A stretch of 10,187 nt of DNA, taken from NCBI GenBank assembly GCA_900548125.1, contig URJN01000059.1:1-10187 (forward strand). Direction: 5' to 3'. The stretch comes from an uncultured Eubacteriales bacterium (lineage in GTDB: Bacteria > Bacillota > Clostridia > Christensenellales > Aristaeellaceae). A program made the position numbers and the translations under genes. A model generated the notes under the pieces. That model did no database searches and had not been told where the DNA came from. It saw nothing but the letters and a program-made list of their open reading frames with translations. Below are positions 1 to 7,106 of this stretch, piece by piece (the first letter of the stretch is position 1; each line of letters opens with the position of its first letter).

Positions 1-73
1 TTTTTTTTTCAAGCAGAAGACGGCATACGAGATACATCGGTGACTGGAGTTCAGACGTGTGCTCTTCCGATCT
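1..73. other. Illumina adapter contamination (P7 + TruSeq index 2)
   Basis: Artificial sequence. Bases 10-33 are the complete P7 flow-cell oligonucleotide. Bases 34-39 (ACATCG) are the reverse complement of TruSeq index CGATGT. Bases 40-73 are the read-2 primer ending GCTCTTCCGATCT. The nine T's at 1-9 are the complement of the poly-A that Illumina reads show after running off the adapter end. The whole is therefore the reverse complement of a read 1 that passed through a short insert into the adapter and was assembled untrimmed. The first genuine base is 74. Any open reading frame entering this block, such as one beginning at base 40, is spurious. Confidence 0.98.
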
Positions 74-104
74 GTCTTCGGCAGAAACCGAGGACGGTCT
101 TTTT
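74..104 (+). terminator. Hairpin plus T-run before the ABC-F gene, candidate attenuator
   Basis: GTCTTCGG (74-81) can pair with CCGAGGAC (88-95) over an 8-bp stem with one G-U pair and a CAGAAA loop. GGTC and then five T's (100-104) follow. The T-run ends three bases before the ABC-F ribosome binding site (108-113), so a terminator here would control that gene. Several antibiotic-resistance ABC-F genes (for example vmlR and lmo0919) are known to be induced by transcription attenuation. The left arm starts at the first base after the adapter, so the natural stem may be longer and any leader peptide is missing. A smaller alternative hairpin (ACCG-AGGA-CGGT, 87-98) overlaps it. The call is an inference. 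Confidence 0.4.
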
Positions 105-118
105 GATAAGGAGCTTCT

Positions 119-1660
<1,542 letters not shown>

Positions 1661-1690
1661 CAAATTCAGGCATAAAGTGGTGCATAACAT

Positions 1691-1710
1691 TCCGTTTTTA
1701 TCCGTTTTTA
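1691..1710. repeat. Two tandem copies of TCCGTTTTTA
   Basis: Perfect 10-bp tandem duplication in the AT-rich gap between the ABC-F and MBL-fold genes. It lies upstream of the promoter at 1754. No function is evident. It could be slippage or an upstream A/T-rich element. The rest of the 180-bp gap holds only the promoter, a leader hairpin and the ribosome binding site of the next gene; I see no convincing terminator for the ABC-F gene. Confidence 0.6.
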
Positions 1711-1753
1711 TTTTCATAATGGAGTGTCAGTGGAGAAATTTACATCAAAATAA

Positions 1754-1781
1754 TTGACAAGTGGGAAAAAATGGTTAAAAT
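1754..1781 (+). promoter_or_regulatory. Sigma-A type promoter for the MBL-fold hydrolase gene
   Basis: A perfect -35 box TTGACA (1754-1759) and a -10 box TAAAAT (1776-1781, five of six matches) are separated by 16 bp in an A-rich context. Transcription would start near 1788, leaving a leader of about 50 nt. That leader contains a 6-bp hairpin, GCGGAC (1798-1803) with GTCCGC (1811-1816), just before the ribosome binding site AAAGGAG (1823-1829). The promoter makes this gene independent of the ABC-F gene. Confidence 0.75.
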
Positions 1782-1840
1782 GGAAGAAGATATGCCCGCG
1801 GACAGCGCATGTCCGCATCAGGAAAGGAGTGCATCAGGCG

Positions 1841-2617
1841 ATGAAAGACATCTCTGTGGAGTATTTGGGAGGAAGCGGCTTTCTGGTATCGCTGGGCGAT
1901 ATCGGCATGCTCTTTGACGCAAGCGAAACCGGTCCGGATCAGCGCAGGCTCCCCGCCAAAGAGACCCTCGCCCGCTTCCGTAAGCTGTATGTCTTTATCA
2001 GCCATCACCACGACGACCACTTTTCACCGACTGTCTATGACCTTTGCGGAGCGGACGCAGTCTATATCCTCGGCTTCGACATTCCTCAGCCCTATCGCGG
2101 CGTTCGCATGTCTCCGGGCGATGAGCAGACGTTCGGCTCGGTCACCGTTCATGCCTATGGCTCTACGGATGAAGGCGTTTCCTTCCTCGTCCGCTTTGCA
2201 GGCATCACGCTTTTCCATGCGGGCGATTTGAACCTCTGGCATTGGCGGGATGAATCCTCCATCACGGAAATCGAAGCCGCCGAGCGCGCGTTTTACGACT
2301 GCGTCGCGCCGATTCCCCCGCAGAAGATTGACGTCGCGTTCTTCCCCGTCGATCCCCGTCAGGGCAGTATGTATGACGCGGGCGCGGGCTATTTCATCAT
2401 GACCGTCAAGCCCAAACTCTTTATCCCGATGCACTTTCAGGGCAGACCCGATGTCGCCATGCGCTTTGCCGTCACCGGCGAAACGCCTTTCACGCGCATC
2501 GTCGCCCTCGACGCGGCAGGCGACCATATCGACCTGCACCTGCCCGAGGATGAAGACTCCGCACCGGATCAGAAGCTCAAAGATCTTCTCGCGGAAAAAG
2601 ACGATCACGCCGATTAA
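1841..2617 (+). CDS. Metallo-beta-lactamase-fold hydrolase
   Basis: A 258-residue cytoplasmic protein with no signal peptide. The MBL zinc motif HxHxDH is seen as HHHDDH (His55, His57, Asp59, His60). His126 and Asp129 in the segment FHAGD and His198 in PMHF supply the remaining usual metal ligands, so the site looks intact. Size and layout resemble the UlaG/UPF0173-like branch of small single-domain MBL hydrolases that act on phosphoesters, lactones or similar bonds. The substrate cannot be read from sequence. I chose ATG 1841 because a longer frame back to TTG 1754 would begin inside the -35 promoter box. The start follows AAAGGAG with an 11-nt gap, slightly long; the in-frame GTG at 1829 overlaps that site and is unlikely. 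The gene has its own promoter and converges on kduD. Confidence 0.85.
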   Translation: MKDISVEYLGGSGFLVSLGDIGMLFDASETGPDQRRLPAKETLARFRKLYVFISHHHDDHFSPTVYDLCGADAVYILGFDIPQPYRGVRMSPGDEQTFGSVTVHAYGSTDEGVSFLVRFAGITLFHAGDLNLWHWRDESSITEIEAAERAFYDCVAPIPPQKIDVAFFPVDPRQGSMYDAGAGYFIMTVKPKLFIPMHFQGRPDVAMRFAVTGETPFTRIVALDAAGDHIDLHLPEDEDSAPDQKLKDLLAEKDDHAD

Positions 2618-2650
2618 AACCGCTCCCCTTCTTATACAACAGCGAAGCAG

Positions 2651-2695
2651 AAAAAAGGTGCAGGGAACTGAGTTCCCTGCACCCTTTCTCTATTT
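2651..2695. terminator. Strong bidirectional terminator between convergent genes
   Basis: A perfect 12-bp stem, GGTGCAGGGAAC (2657-2668) with GTTCCCTGCACC (2672-2683), encloses a TGA loop. On the minus strand it is followed by six T's (complement of 2651-2656), an ideal terminator for the kduI-kduD transcript. On the plus strand CTTTCTCTATTT follows, a weaker T-rich tail suited to the MBL-fold gene ending at 2617. Confidence 0.9.
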
Positions 2696-2698
2696 CGC

Positions 2699-2721
2699 GA
2701 TGGTTTTAAACCATCATTTTT
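2699..2721 (+). terminator. Second, weaker plus-strand terminator
   Basis: GATGGT (2699-2704) pairs with ACCATC (2710-2715) around TTTTA and is followed by ATTTTT and a further T-rich run. It is AT-rich and short, but it sits just downstream of the stronger hairpin. It would back up termination of plus-strand transcripts before they run into kduD antisense. Confidence 0.5.
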
Positions 2722-2730
2722 AATTTTTCC

Positions 2731-3534
2731 TTACGGCTGCTTACCGATATAGGCAAGGATACCGCCGTCAACGTAGAGGATATGACCGTTGACGAAGTTG
2801 GACGCATCGGACGCGAGGAATACGGCAGGACCCTGAAGGTCTTCCGTCGTGCCCCAGCGCGCGGCAGGCGTCTTGGAGATGATGAACTGGTCAAACGGAT
2901 GACGGCTGCCGTCCGCCTGACGCTCGCGCAGCGGCGCGGTCTGCGGGGTCTCGATGTAGCCCGGTCCGATGCCGTTGCACTGGATGTTCGCCTCGCCGTA
3001 CTCGGAGCAGATGTTGCGGGTCAGCATCTTGAGTCCGCCCTTCGCCGCAGCGTAAGCGGAAACCGTCTCACGGCCCAGCTCGCTCATCATGGAGCAGATG
3101 TTGATGATCTTGCCATGACCCTTTTCGATCATGCCCGGGATGCACGCCTTGGAAACGATGAACGGCGCGTTGAGGTCAACGTCGATGACCTTACGGAAAT
3201 CCGCCGCGCTCATCTCCAGCATCGGGATGCGCTTGATGATGCCGGCGTTGTTGACCAGAATGTCGATGATGCCGACTTCTTCTCGAATCTGAGCGACGGT
3301 CTTCTGCACGGCTTCCTCATCGGTCACGTCGCAGACATAGCCATGCGCCTTGATGCCCTTCTCTTCGTAGGCAGCCAGACCCTTATTGACCAGATCCTGG
3401 TTGATGTCGTTAAAAACAATGGTCGCGCCTGCGGCGGCAAACGCGCTGGCGATGGCAAAGCCGATGCCGTAGGAAGCGCCGGTCACAAACGCGATCTTGC
3501 CTTCCAGGCTGAAATTCTTCATAAAATCGTTCAT
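2731..3534 (-). CDS. kduD: KduD-type short-chain dehydrogenase (2-dehydro-3-deoxy-D-gluconate 5-dehydrogenase / gluconate 5-dehydrogenase)
   Basis: A 267-residue classical SDR. The cofactor motif TGASYGIG is at 18-25, NNAG at 95-98, and the catalytic tetrad is Asn122, Ser148, Tyr161 and Lys165. The acidic Asp43 after beta-strand 2 points to NAD(H) rather than NADP(H). KduD interconverts 2,5-diketo-3-deoxygluconate and 2-keto-3-deoxygluconate in breakdown of unsaturated uronates from pectin or glycosaminoglycans. Close SDRs are often labelled gluconate 5-dehydrogenase. The protein is about 14 residues longer than E. coli KduD, with a longer substrate-loop region (around 205-225). The upstream neighbour kduI, 25 nt away on the same strand, favours the uronate role. 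The start is ATG at 3534; the longer TTG start at 3552 overlaps the Shine-Dalgarno sequence and is rejected. Confidence 0.88.
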   Translation of the reverse strand: MNDFMKNFSLEGKIAFVTGASYGIGFAIASAFAAAGATIVFNDINQDLVNKGLAAYEEKGIKAHGYVCDVTDEEAVQKTVAQIREEVGIIDILVNNAGIIKRIPMLEMSAADFRKVIDVDLNAPFIVSKACIPGMIEKGHGKIINICSMMSELGRETVSAYAAAKGGLKMLTRNICSEYGEANIQCNGIGPGYIETPQTAPLRERQADGSRHPFDQFIISKTPAARWGTTEDLQGPAVFLASDASNFVNGHILYVDGGILAYIGKQP

Positions 3535-3542
3535 GGGAAAAA

Positions 3543-3550
3543 CCTCCTTC
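3543..3550 (-). promoter_or_regulatory. Ribosome binding site GAAGGAGG of kduD
   Basis: On the minus strand GAAGGAGG ends 8 nt before the ATG at 3534, an optimal arrangement. It fixes the start and rules out the TTG at 3552, which overlaps this site. It lies in the 25-nt gap after the kduI stop, so kduD has its own translation signal within the operon. Confidence 0.85.
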
Positions 3551-3559
3551 AAAATAAAA

Positions 3560-4396
3560 TCATTTCAGATCCATCGGATCGATATTATCCATATCGTCGA
3601 ATTCCTGATTCTCGCCGCACATGCCCCAGATAAACGTGTAGTTGCTGGTGCCTACGCCGGTATGGATGGACCAGGACGGAGAGATGACCGCCTGCTCGTT
3701 GTGCATGAGCAGATGGCGGGTCTCGTTCGGTTCGCCCATCATATGGAAAACGACGTTATGATCCTTGAGGTCGAAGTAGAAATAGACCTCCATGCGGCGC
3801 TCATGCGTATGGCAGGGCATGGAATTCCAGTTGCTGCCGGGCGCGAGCTGGGTCATGCCCATGCACAGCTGACAGCTCTGCATGACCGCAGGATGGATAT
3901 ACTGGTTGATAACGCGCTTATTGCAGGTTTCGACTGCGCCGAGCGGACGCTTATTCGCCTTGTCAATATCAATCTTAACGGTCGGATACGTCTTATGCGC
4001 CGGACAGGTGTTGATATAGAACTTCGCCGGATCGGCGGGATCGCCGCTCTCAAAGCTCAGCGTTTTGGCGCCCATGCCGACATACAGACCATCATACTGC
4101 TTGAGGTCATACGCCGTGCCGTCCACGGTGATTTTGCCCTTGCCGCCGATGTTGATGACGCCCATCTCGCGCCGCTGAAGGAACGTATCGGAAGCCAGCT
4201 CCTTACAGCCGACCAGCTCAACACTCTGATGGACCGGCATGACGCCGCCGGCGATGATGCGGTCAAAGTGGGAATACGTCAGAATTGCGTCGTCCGGTAC
4301 GAACACGGTTTCAATCAGGTATTCGCTGCGCAGACGCTCTGTCGTATAGTGCTTTGCATCCGCAGACGCGGACGGCTGACGAACGGTTAATTGCAT
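3560..4396 (-). CDS. kduI: 5-dehydro-4-deoxy-D-glucuronate isomerase KduI
   Basis: A 278-residue cupin-fold isomerase, the same length as E. coli KduI. It converts 5-keto-4-deoxyuronate to 2,5-diketo-3-deoxygluconate, the step before KduD. The zinc ligands are visible as His196, His198 and Glu203 in the segment HTHERRMEV, and His245 in SIHTG; these match the positions recorded for the E. coli enzyme. A typical KduI N-terminus (MQLTVRQPS) and C-terminus (ending DPMDLK) support a full-length protein. The start is ATG 4396, preceded by GGGGAGG nine bases upstream. The frame extends 26 codons further, but those codons run through the promoter and are rejected. It is the first gene of a kduI-kduD operon transcribed from the promoter at 4432-4460, divergent from the ger operon. 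Confidence 0.95.
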   Translation of the reverse strand: MQLTVRQPSASADAKHYTTERLRSEYLIETVFVPDDAILTYSHFDRIIAGGVMPVHQSVELVGCKELASDTFLQRREMGVINIGGKGKITVDGTAYDLKQYDGLYVGMGAKTLSFESGDPADPAKFYINTCPAHKTYPTVKIDIDKANKRPLGAVETCNKRVINQYIHPAVMQSCQLCMGMTQLAPGSNWNSMPCHTHERRMEVYFYFDLKDHNVVFHMMGEPNETRHLLMHNEQAVISPSWSIHTGVGTSNYTFIWGMCGENQEFDDMDNIDPMDLK

Positions 4397-4431
4397 TGGA
4401 ATAATCCTCCCCTGCTTGTTTCGTTGTATAT

Positions 4432-4460
4432 AGTATAACACATCTCGTGTGTAATGACCA
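4432..4460 (-). promoter_or_regulatory. kduI-kduD promoter
   Basis: Reading the minus strand, -35 TGGTCA (4455-4460, four of six matches) and -10 TATACT (4432-4437) are separated by exactly 17 bp. Transcription would start near 4425, giving a leader of about 30 nt before the kduI ATG with its GGGGAGG site. The remaining divergent gap (4461-4578) shows no comparably clear promoter for the ger operon. Confidence 0.65.
4438..4452. promoter_or_regulatory. Operator-like inverted repeat ACACA-TCTCG-TGTGT
   Basis: A perfect 5-bp inverted repeat with a 5-bp centre fills most of the spacer between the -35 and -10 boxes of the kduI promoter. A repressor bound here would block RNA polymerase. Uronate catabolism genes in Bacillota are commonly controlled by LacI- or GntR-family repressors, but this repeat matches no operator I can name. 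No regulator gene is present in the window. Confidence 0.35.
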
Positions 4461-4578
4461 TAGGTTTTACGCACATCACCCCATTGTGCTTCGCGCAGAA
4501 CTCAGCGGACATCCTTTTCCCTCCCACGCATACTTCTCCGTTTTCTGCACAGACTGACCCATAAAACAGGGAAAGGAT

Positions 4579-6066
4579 GTGTGCGCTGTCATGGCAGTTC
4601 CACCGGAACCCCCCATCGAGCTTCTTTCGTCGCTGGAGGGCAATCTGCGTGTTTTCCGCGAGCGGCTGTTCGCGCCCGACAACGCGGATGTCCTCCTGCG
4701 CCGATTCCGAAGCGGTGCGTTTGAATCCGCGCTGCTGGCAATTGACGGCATGACGGACAGTCGGGAAATCGACGAAAACATTCTCAAGCCGTGCATGGAT
4801 CTGCCCAGTGATGCCGGAAAAGACATCGCGGAGGGTGAGCGCATCGCCTTCCTGATGGCGCATGCCGTTTCCATCCTGCCGATTCGGTTCAAAACGAATA
4901 TGGATGACATCATCGCCGACGCGCTTTCCGGGCAATGCGTCCTGCTGTGCGAGGGCTGTTCCGTCGCCTGCGTGATGGATACACGCGGGTTTGAAAAGCG
5001 CGCCGTCGGCAAACCGGAAGCCGAGCAGGTCGTCCTCGGTCCGCATGAGAGCTTCGGCGAATCCATCCGCACCAACATCACGCTTCTGCGCCGCATCGTT
5101 CAGCGGGAGGAACTGATTACGGAATTCATCTCCGTCGGCGGCAGCATGAAAACCCGATGCGCCCTGATGTATCTGCGCGGCACGGCAGATGAAACGCTGC
5201 TTTCCCGCATGCGCAAACGGCTGCTGTCCTGCTCATGCGATTTCGCGATGACGACGGGCGAAATTGAGCAGGTCATCGAGGATCATCCCTTTGCGCTCAT
5301 CCCGCAATGCGTCCGCACCGAACGCCCCGATCGCGCCGCATCGTTTCTCGCAGAAGGGCAGATTGTCATTTTGACTGACGGCTCCCCCTCTGCGCTCGGC
5401 GCACCCGCCACGCTGTTTCATCAGCTGCATACGCCGGACGACGCTTCTATGCGCTGGCAATACGGCACGTTTCTGCGCATCGTGCGCTTGATCGGCATGC
5501 TGATTCACCTGTTTCTGCCGGGCGCATACATCGCCGTTCTCCGGTTTCATACGGAGCTGCTCTCACCCATTCTGCTGACCAGCGTATACGAAACCAGCTC
5601 CCGCGTGCCGACGCCCATCTTTCTGGAAGCCCTGCTGATGACACTCGCTTTTGATTTAATCAGCGAAGCCGGACTGCGTGCGCCGGGCGCGATGGGCAAC
5701 GCGCTGGGCATCGTATCCGGTCTGATTTTAGGGCAGAGTGCCGTCAGCGCGGATATCGTCAGCCCGCTTTTGCTGATTGTCGTCGCCGCCAGCGGCTTGG
5801 GCGGCTTCTGCGTGCCCAGTTATGCGCTGAGCGTGGGCATGAAAATCATTCAGCTGCTTTTTCTTGCGGCGGGTACGCTGGGCGGGCTGTATCTGATGGT
5901 GCTGCTGGGGCTTTGCCTGCTCTGCTCTGCCTGCGCGATGCGTTCCCTCGGCTCTCCGCTGACCGCGCCGCTGACGCCGCATCGCCCCGGAAATCCCGAT
6001 CTTCTCATCCGTTTCCCGCTGTGGTTTCAGAAAGCGAGGGGATTCTTTGCCGGACGTCATACCTGA
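4579..6066 (+). CDS. Spore germination protein, GerA family (receptor subunit A)
   Basis: A 495-residue subunit A of a Ger-type germinant receptor, expected in the spore inner membrane. The hydrophilic N-terminal half carries family landmarks: GPHESFGESIRTN (154-166), a KTRCALMYL stretch, and ERPDR (248-252) leading to VILTDGSPSA. The C-terminal half is membranous: hydrophobic segments at about 301-323, 346-361, 374-390, 394-412 and 423-453, with the family-typical LFLPGAYIA and EAGLRAPGAMG. A polar tail follows. Receptors of this type are oligomeric channels that open on binding small nutrients. The start is uncertain between GTG 4579 (AGGG seven bases upstream) and ATG 4591 (AAAGGA thirteen bases upstream), a four-residue difference. 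The last 20 bases overlap the next gene. Such operons are usually read by sigma-G in the forespore; I could not find a clear sigma-G promoter here. Confidence 0.92.
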   Translation: MCAVMAVPPEPPIELLSSLEGNLRVFRERLFAPDNADVLLRRFRSGAFESALLAIDGMTDSREIDENILKPCMDLPSDAGKDIAEGERIAFLMAHAVSILPIRFKTNMDDIIADALSGQCVLLCEGCSVACVMDTRGFEKRAVGKPEAEQVVLGPHESFGESIRTNITLLRRIVQREELITEFISVGGSMKTRCALMYLRGTADETLLSRMRKRLLSCSCDFAMTTGEIEQVIEDHPFALIPQCVRTERPDRAASFLAEGQIVILTDGSPSALGAPATLFHQLHTPDDASMRWQYGTFLRIVRLIGMLIHLFLPGAYIAVLRFHTELLSPILLTSVYETSSRVPTPIFLEALLMTLAFDLISEAGLRAPGAMGNALGIVSGLILGQSAVSADIVSPLLLIVVAASGLGGFCVPSYALSVGMKIIQLLFLAAGTLGGLYLMVLLGLCLLCSACAMRSLGSPLTAPLTPHRPGNPDLLIRFPLWFQKARGFFAGRHT

Positions 6067-7099
6067 GGAGCGCATCCGCGCCGCTTATCGGGCGCGTGCC
6101 TGTGCGGCGGGCATCGCCTGCGGCGCACAGATTTTTTCCGTCGGCGCAGGGCTGCTCATCCCCGTCTGCTTAAACGCCGCATACCTCGCCGCCCTGCCTG
6201 CGCTCATCCCCTGCGCAATCGCCGCCTTTTGCGCCCGAAGGCATCTGGCTTCAGGCAGACCCGCAGGGCGTCAGCCCATCGGAAAAGTGCTGCTCATTCT
6301 GCTGAGTCTGATGCTGCTTTTCTGCTGTGCGTCGCTGCTCTGCGCCGCGGTCGTCTTTACCCAGCAGACCCTCCTGCCGCAGGCGCATCTGACGACCTGC
6401 CTGATGCTGACGCTCTGCGCCGCGTTTCTCTGCGCCCTGCCGACAGGAACGGGCGTCAGCCGACTTGCGTTCGCGCTCAGGTTTCCGCTCCCCTGTGCGC
6501 TCCTCCTGTTTGCGTTGCTGTCCCTGTCGCCGGATTCTCCGACGGGATTTTTCCCTCTGCTCGGCTCAGGCGGCAGGCCGCTGATGCTCGGCATGCTCTG
6601 CGGCTTATCTTCCTGTGCGCCCGCGCTGATTTTATTTCTGCCGCCGGAGGAATTGACAAAAAGCTGTGCCCCGCCCGCCGCCGTGCCGAACGCGGGCTTC
6701 TTCGTCGGGCGTGTGCTGGCAGGCGGCTTGGTCGGCGTGCTGATGCTCCTTGCGCTGTCGCTGTGCGAACCCTATGAGCTGCTGAGTGAGCAGAGCGTCT
6801 GGGGCATGCGGATGATGATTCTGTCCAGCTCGCGCCCGCGTGAAGGCATCATCCAAACGCTGCTGGTCATCGCGCAGCTGTTTGCGCTGCTGATTGGCGC
6901 GGTGAGCCTGCTCTGCGCGGCGGCGCAGAGCCTGAAAACCGCATTCCCGCGCCTGCGTCTGAGCCTGCCGCTCTGTGCACTGGGGCTGCTGGCGTCGCTC
7001 CTTCTGTCCGCCGAATGGGGAACGGAATGGGGGCTGTATGCGTCGCCGTTCCTGCTGATTCCGCTGGGCATTTTCTTGCTGTTTTCAGGAAGGATGTGA
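6047..7099 (+). CDS. Spore germination protein, GerB family (permease-like receptor subunit B)
   Basis: A 350-residue, highly hydrophobic protein with about ten probable membrane segments (near 20-40, 44-64, 80-103, 113-131, 140-160, 178-200, 220-240, 270-290, 304-322 and 330-348). Length, helix count and position between gerA and gerC genes identify the GerB (APC-superfamily-like spore permease) subunit, which in known receptors holds the germinant-binding pocket. Motif-level similarity to textbook GerAB is weak, and many helices are Ala/Leu/Cys-rich. The gene starts at TTG 6047 behind GAGGGG (6036-6041). It overlaps gerA by 20 bases, which suggests translational coupling. I rely mainly on context and topology for this call. 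Confidence 0.82.
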   Translation: MPDVIPEERIRAAYRARACAAGIACGAQIFSVGAGLLIPVCLNAAYLAALPALIPCAIAAFCARRHLASGRPAGRQPIGKVLLILLSLMLLFCCASLLCAAVVFTQQTLLPQAHLTTCLMLTLCAAFLCALPTGTGVSRLAFALRFPLPCALLLFALLSLSPDSPTGFFPLLGSGGRPLMLGMLCGLSSCAPALILFLPPEELTKSCAPPAAVPNAGFFVGRVLAGGLVGVLMLLALSLCEPYELLSEQSVWGMRMMILSSSRPREGIIQTLLVIAQLFALLIGAVSLLCAAAQSLKTAFPRLRLSLPLCALGLLASLLLSAEWGTEWGLYASPFLLIPLGIFLLFSGRM

Positions 7100-7106
7100 A
7101 ACAGCC

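Noticed and set aside
1754..1840. Longer MBL-fold protein starting at TTG 1754
   Set aside because: That TTG is the first triplet of a perfect -35 TTGACA box, and the extra 29 residues look like translated promoter and leader. ATG 1841 has a ribosome binding site.
2782..4390. Long plus-strand frames opposite kduD and kduI
   Set aside because: Both minus-strand genes have catalytic or metal-binding residues, ribosome binding sites and a promoter; the plus-strand frames overlap each other and have none.
4529..4535. CATACTT as a sigma-G -10 element for the ger operon
   Set aside because: It fits the CATNNTA pattern only partly and no sigma-G-like -35 lies 17-18 bp upstream, so I do not list a promoter.
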